In this document: positions 60,701 through 64,000 of the stretch, one piece after another
Numbering within the stretch: the first letter of the stretch is position 1
Layout: every line of letters begins with the position of its first letter
Assembly: GCF_042661605.1 (NCBI RefSeq)
Contig: NZ_JBHSWJ010000002.1
Span: 2,790,001 to 2,854,000, forward strand
Length of the DNA: 64,000 nucleotides
Direction: 5' to 3'
From: Branchiibius cervicis
GTDB taxonomy: Bacteria > Actinomycetota > Actinomycetes > Actinomycetales > Dermatophilaceae
Translations under genes and position numbers: made by a program
Notes under the pieces: generated by a model
Databases searched by the model: none
What the model was told of the DNA's origin: nothing
The model's input: the letters and a program-made list of their open reading frames with translations, nothing else

Positions 60701-61244
60701 CGCGGACAGCGAATTCGCCCCGTCGCTCGACCAGGTCGGTGCGGGTGTAGGCCGCCGCGGCCAGCCGCGCGACGACGTCGGACAGGTCCGCGTCCTGCCC
60801 GGCTGCCAACGCGACGGGCTCCAGGTCGCCCAAACCCTTGGCGATCGGCTGCAGGAGCGCACGCACGCTCGCGACGACGACATCGACCGGGCCGTGGTCG
60901 GGTGAAGGGTGTGCGAGCCGGCGCAGGACGGACAGCCGCTTGCCGACGGTGTCGCTGCGCGGGCTGAGCCGCTCATGCGGAAGGGTCTCCCAGCTGGGGA
61001 ACTCCGCGATGCGCTCGGCAGGCAGGAAGGAGCGCAGCGCGGTCGCCAGGTCGTCTGCTTCCCGGCCCGTGGCGGTCACCGCGAGGATCGGCACCCCGGT
61101 CTCACCACCGGCGAGGACGGCGAGCAGCGGCGCCCGCAGACCGGGGGCGGTCGCGACGTCGACGATGTCGGCATTGAGATGGCTCAGCGTGCGCTGCACT
61201 CCGGCGTCGGAGCGCAGCAGCGTCAGCAGCGGGTCGAGAGTCAC
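57706..61244 (-). CDS. mfd: Transcription-repair coupling factor (one frameshift)
   Basis: About 1180 aa once repaired. The UvrB-homology part reads EFPSWETLPHERLSPRSDT and RGGILDVFPPTEQHPLRVEF. The RNA polymerase-binding domain has LRPGDFVVHEQHGVGKFVEM. The motor has Walker A CGDVGYGKTEIAVRAA, DEEQRFG, ATPIPRTL and QLRGRVGRG. A break at GGGGG 57997-58001 in KDRYGEPP|EPVRNLFEV is healed by one added G; the C-terminal domain follows. Mfd strips stalled polymerase and recruits UvrA. GTG 61244 overlaps the pth stop (GTGA). Confidence 0.94.
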
Positions 61245-61840
61245 GAGCGGGTTGATCCTCCAGCGTGCACGGTGTTCTGCGCGTCGGTCAGTCCGCGCTC
61301 GATCAGTAGCTGCGTCGCATCGGCTGCTTCGTCCAGTACGAACGGCAGTTCCTTGCGCTCGGCCGAGTTGAAGTCCTTCAGCACGAAGGCCGCCGGGTCC
61401 ATCCGGCCCGGTGGGCGCCCGATGCCGACACGCACCCGCAGGTAGTCCCTGGTGCCCAGTGCCGAGGTGATGGATCGCAGCCCGTTGTGGCCGCCTTCTC
61501 CCCCGCCGCGCTTGAGCCGGATCGCGCCGGCATCGATGTCGAGCTCGTCGTGGATGACGATGATCTGCTCGGCCGGCACCTTGAAGAAATCGGCCAATCC
61601 TTTGACGGCAGCGCCGGATTCGTTCATGTACGTCGTGGGGACGGCAATGACTGCGGGCGGCCCGGAGGTGCCGGGCCGCCCGAGTCGAATGCTGGCGGCG
61701 CGAGCACGCGCCTTGTGGGCGCGTAGCGTCGCGTCGTAACGACTCGCGAGTTCGTCGATGACCATCGCACCGACGTTGTGCCGGTTGCCGGCGTACGTCG
61801 ATCCGGGGTTACCGAGCCCGACGATCAACCAGGGGCTCAC
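61241..61840 (-). CDS. pth: Peptidyl-tRNA hydrolase
   Basis: A 199-aa enzyme that recycles peptidyl-tRNA dropped by ribosomes. WLIVGLGNPGSTYAGNRHNVG holds the catalytic His, TTYMNESGAAVKGL, VIHDELDIDAG and KRGGGEGGHNGLRSI complete the set. GTG 61840 is chosen because homology starts just after; no good ribosome-binding site is seen, and the gap to rplY is 22 bp. The order rplY - pth - mfd is common in actinobacteria. Confidence 0.95.
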   Translation of the reverse strand: MSPWLIVGLGNPGSTYAGNRHNVGAMVIDELASRYDATLRAHKARARAASIRLGRPGTSGPPAVIAVPTTYMNESGAAVKGLADFFKVPAEQIIVIHDELDIDAGAIRLKRGGGEGGHNGLRSITSALGTRDYLRVRVGIGRPPGRMDPAAFVLKDFNSAERKELPFVLDEAADATQLLIERGLTDAQNTVHAGGSTRS

Positions 61841-61862
61841 CAGGACAACTCGCGGGACATGG

Positions 61863-62528
61863 TCACTCCTCGTCGGAGTCCTCGTCGGAGTCCTCGGCGT
61901 CGCCCTCGGCGGCCTCCGGCTCGTCCTTCTCGATGCCGGCCTCGGCCTCGGCCTCTTCCAGCTCGGCCTCGAGCTCTTCGGCGGTGACCTGAGCGGTGAC
62001 GTTGACGACCAGCAGGTCCTCGTCGGCGACCAGCGTGGAGCCGGCGGGCAGGGTGACGTCCTTGGCCAGGATCTGGCTGCCGGCCTCGAGGCCTTCGACG
62101 GACACGACGATGTTCTCGGGGATCGACAGCGGGTCGCTCTCGATGGACAGGGTGTTGTTCTCCAGGACGACGTTGGTCTCCGGGCCGGCCTCGCCTTCGA
62201 TGTGCACGGGCACGTCGACGGTGACCTTCTCACCCCTCTTGACGATGATCAGGTCGACGTGGTCGATGACCGGCTTGATGGCGTCGCGCTGCACGTCCTT
62301 GGCCAGGGCGAGCTGCTCGTCGCCGTCGATGACCAGGGTGAGGATGGCGTTGGGGTTCTTCAGCGCCAGCATCGTGTCGTGGCCCGGCAGGGTCAGGTGC
62401 TGCGGGTCGGTGCCATGCCCGTAGAGAACGGCGGGGATCTTGTGGTCGCGGCGGATGCGCCGAGCGGCACCCTTGCCGAACTCGGTGCGCTTCTCGGCGA
62501 TCAGGCGGTTATCGGACTTCGTGGCCAT
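61863..62528 (-). CDS. rplY: 50S ribosomal protein L25 / general stress protein Ctc
   Basis: A 221-aa long-form L25. It begins MATKSDNRLIAEKRTEFGKG, AARRIRRDHKIPAVLYGHG, followed by the L25 barrel (HVDLIIVKRGEKVTVDVPVH) and a C-terminal TL5-like domain ending in a strongly acidic tail (EAAEGDAEDSDEDSDEE). It binds 5S rRNA. ATG 62528 is selected with AAGGAC upstream over a longer reading that would need a leader region to code. Confidence 0.95.
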   Translation of the reverse strand: MATKSDNRLIAEKRTEFGKGAARRIRRDHKIPAVLYGHGTDPQHLTLPGHDTMLALKNPNAILTLVIDGDEQLALAKDVQRDAIKPVIDHVDLIIVKRGEKVTVDVPVHIEGEAGPETNVVLENNTLSIESDPLSIPENIVVSVEGLEAGSQILAKDVTLPAGSTLVADEDLLVVNVTAQVTAEELEAELEEAEAEAGIEKDEPEAAEGDAEDSDEDSDEE

Positions 62529-62677
62529 GACAGGTCCTTCAGGCTTCTCGGATGGATTCGGTGGCGCCTCGACGCGGGACGCGGCATGAACCGACGCGTG
62601 CAGGCACGAAATCTCGCCTGAACCTTGTCGATCACGGAGCCGCTCATGCAGCATCCCTCGCCGAGGCAACGTCGTTC

Positions 62678-62707
62678 ATCGTACGGCGAACGGCAGCACC
62701 CGCCCAA
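62678..62707 (-). promoter_or_regulatory. Promoter for rplY
   Basis: -35 TTGGGC (62707-62702), 18-bp spacer and -10 TACGAT (62683-62678). The leader to rplY would be ~145 nt. The ~300-bp gap between prs and rplY otherwise holds the prs terminator and no gene that I can see. Confidence 0.45.
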
Positions 62708-62736
62708 ATCCCGGGTGCCGTCCGATTGACGGTTGT

Positions 62737-62784
62737 CCGTAATCCAGCGGTTGTTTCCCGCCCGGGACAACCGCTGGATTGCGG
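62737..62784 (-). terminator. Terminator of prs
   Basis: AATCCAGCGGTTGT and ACAACCGCTGGATT form a perfect 14-bp stem around a 12-base loop; CCGT/GCGG extends it to 18 bp with one wobble pair. It lies 53 bp past the prs stop. No U-tract. Confidence 0.85.
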
Positions 62785-62836
62785 ATTGCCGCTGTTGTGC
62801 AATAGCGGAGGTCGGCCAGCCGTAGGAGTCAGCAGC

Positions 62837-63817
62837 TCAGTGGTCGGCGAACATGCTGGTCACCGAACCGTCGCCGAAGACCTGCGAGATCGCTTCGGCC
62901 AGTAGCGGCGCGATCGGCAGCACCGTCAGACCCTCGAACTGCTTGTCCGGGCCGACGGGCAACGTGTCGGTGACGATGACCTCACGGGCCACCGAGTCAC
63001 GCAGTCGCTGCACCGCGGGGCCGGAGAAGATCGCGTGCGTCGCGGCGATGATGACGCTGGCGGCGCCTTCCTTCATCAGGGCTTCGGCGGCGTGGCAGAT
63101 CGTCCCGCCGGAGTCGATCATGTCGTCGACCAGGATGCAGGTGCGGCCGTGGACCTGACCGATGACCCTGTTGGCCACCGACTCGTTGGGCCGGGTGACG
63201 TCGCGGGTCTTGTGGATGAAGGCCAACGGGGCGTTGTTCAAGCGCCGCGACCACGACTCGGCCACTTTGATCCGGCCCGCGTCGGGAGAGACGACGACCA
63301 GATCCTCCTCGGCGTACTTCTCCGACACGTAGTCGGTCAGGATCGGCAGCGCCTGAAGGTGGTCGACCGGGCCGTCGAAGAAACCCTGGATCTGGTCGGT
63401 GTGCAGGTCGACCGCGATCAACCGGTCGGCGCCGGCGGTCTTGAACAGGTCGGACATCAGCCGCGCGCTGATCGGCTCGCGGCCGCGGGACTTCTTGTCC
63501 TGGCGGGCGTACCCGTAGAACGGCATGACCACGGTGATCCGCTTGGCCGAGGCGCGCTTGAGCGCATCGACCATGATCAGGTGCTCCATGATCCAGGTGT
63601 TGATCGGGGCGGTGTGGCTCTGGATGACGAACGCGTCGCAGCCGCGCACGGACTCCTCATAACGCACGTACAACTCGGTGTTGGCGAAGTCGTAGGCCGC
63701 TGTCGGCACCAACTCGGTGCCCAACTCCTTGGCCACGTGCTGCGCGAGATCGGGGTGGCCCCGCCCGCTGAAGACCATGAGGTTCTTCTCGGTGGTGCGC
63801 TTCATGCCGATGTTCAT
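62837..63817 (-). CDS. prs: Ribose-phosphate pyrophosphokinase
   Basis: A 326-aa enzyme making PRPP from ribose-5-phosphate and ATP. Motifs: LMVFSGRGHPDLAQHVAKEL, RYEESVRGCDAFVIQSH, MPFYGYARQDKKSRGREPIS (ATP loop), LHTDQIQGFFDGPVDHL, and the PRPP-binding CILVDDMIDSGGTICHAAEAL. ATG 63817 overlaps the glmU stop (ATGA); the glmU-prs pair is standard in bacteria. Confidence 0.97.
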   Translation of the reverse strand: MNIGMKRTTEKNLMVFSGRGHPDLAQHVAKELGTELVPTAAYDFANTELYVRYEESVRGCDAFVIQSHTAPINTWIMEHLIMVDALKRASAKRITVVMPFYGYARQDKKSRGREPISARLMSDLFKTAGADRLIAVDLHTDQIQGFFDGPVDHLQALPILTDYVSEKYAEEDLVVVSPDAGRIKVAESWSRRLNNAPLAFIHKTRDVTRPNESVANRVIGQVHGRTCILVDDMIDSGGTICHAAEALMKEGAASVIIAATHAIFSGPAVQRLRDSVAREVIVTDTLPVGPDKQFEGLTVLPIAPLLAEAISQVFGDGSVTSMFADH

Positions 63818-64000
63818 GCGTTCTCTTCCGTGACTGCCGACGCCGATGGCGCTGATTCTTCCAATCCCTGTTGAACTGCGGCGATCCCATGGGCGACCGC
63901 TGCCTGTGCAGCGGCGTCCGTCGCCGACCCGGCGCGGCGACGGGCGACCCAGCCCTCGACGTTGCGCTGCCGGGCACGCGTGACCGCCAACTCGCCCGGA
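63814..64000 (-). CDS. glmU: GlmU C-terminal end (gene cut by window edge)
   Basis: 62 codons of the end of bifunctional N-acetylglucosamine-1-phosphate uridyltransferase / glucosamine-1-phosphate acetyltransferase: PGELAVTRARQRNVEGWVAR, RRAGSATDAAAQAAVAHGIA and the actinobacterial Ala/Ser/Glu-rich tail ending VTEENA. Only the tail is in view; the call rests on the RQRNVEGW motif and on the coupling to prs. Confidence 0.85.
   Translation of the reverse strand, partial: PGELAVTRARQRNVEGWVARRRAGSATDAAAQAAVAHGIAAVQQGLEESAPSASAVTEENA

Overview
The window is chromosomal DNA from a high-GC actinobacterium. Supporting signs are GTG starts and tightly overlapping ATGA/GTGA gene junctions, a mycothiol S-conjugate amidase (Mca), the ImuA'-ImuB-DnaE2 mutagenesis cassette behind a TCGAAC-N4-GTTCGA LexA box, an MprF-LysRS fusion (LysX), a short Z-prenyl transferase, and the neighbourhood eno - FtsB-like - DUF501 - tRNA. 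The 16S rRNA fits Micrococcales, perhaps Dermacoccaceae; the family-level call is a guess from memory. No phage, IS element or CRISPR array was seen.

Layout. 1-5 kb: a flavin monooxygenase end, a two-gene unit (57-aa protein plus a papain-like peptidase with peptidoglycan-binding repeats), a CDGSH-type Fe-S protein whose usual His ligand is a Cys, a secreted lytic-transglycosylase-like protein and two META-domain paralogues. 5-10.4 kb: one reverse-strand operon, NhaC-type antiporter - ArcD - arginine deiminase - HtrA-like protease. 10.5-26 kb: PhoH-family protein behind a structured leader, Z-prenyl transferase, PAQR protein, Mca, GreA with a long leader, cystathionine gamma-synthase, a fused alpha-beta glycyl-tRNA synthetase, MsrA and assorted enzymes. 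26-27.5 kb: a truncated methyltransferase meets an esterase at a perfect 21-nt palindrome. 27.5-33.3 kb: the SOS mutasome operon, with a 36-codon ORF coupled between imuA' and imuB. 33.3-43.3 kb: glutamine amidotransferase-like hydrolase, LysX and a complete 16S-23S-5S rRNA operon, all on the reverse strand. 43.4-64 kb: a decayed carotenoid-desaturase-type gene, cystathionine beta-synthase, thiolase, Bax-inhibitor protein, NCS1 permease with isochorismatase-family hydrolase, an odd tRNA, eno, ssuD-like, mazG, mfd, pth, rplY, prs and the end of glmU.

Thirteen reading-frame breaks affect eleven otherwise well-conserved genes, several of them normally essential (glyQS, mfd). Every one lies at a short G/C run and is repaired by adding one G/C (two in one case). 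This is the signature of homopolymer undercalling in an assembly, so these genes are annotated as full-length CDS with a flagged frameshift rather than as pseudogenes. The truncated methyltransferase and the desaturase remnant do not fit that explanation and look like real gene decay.
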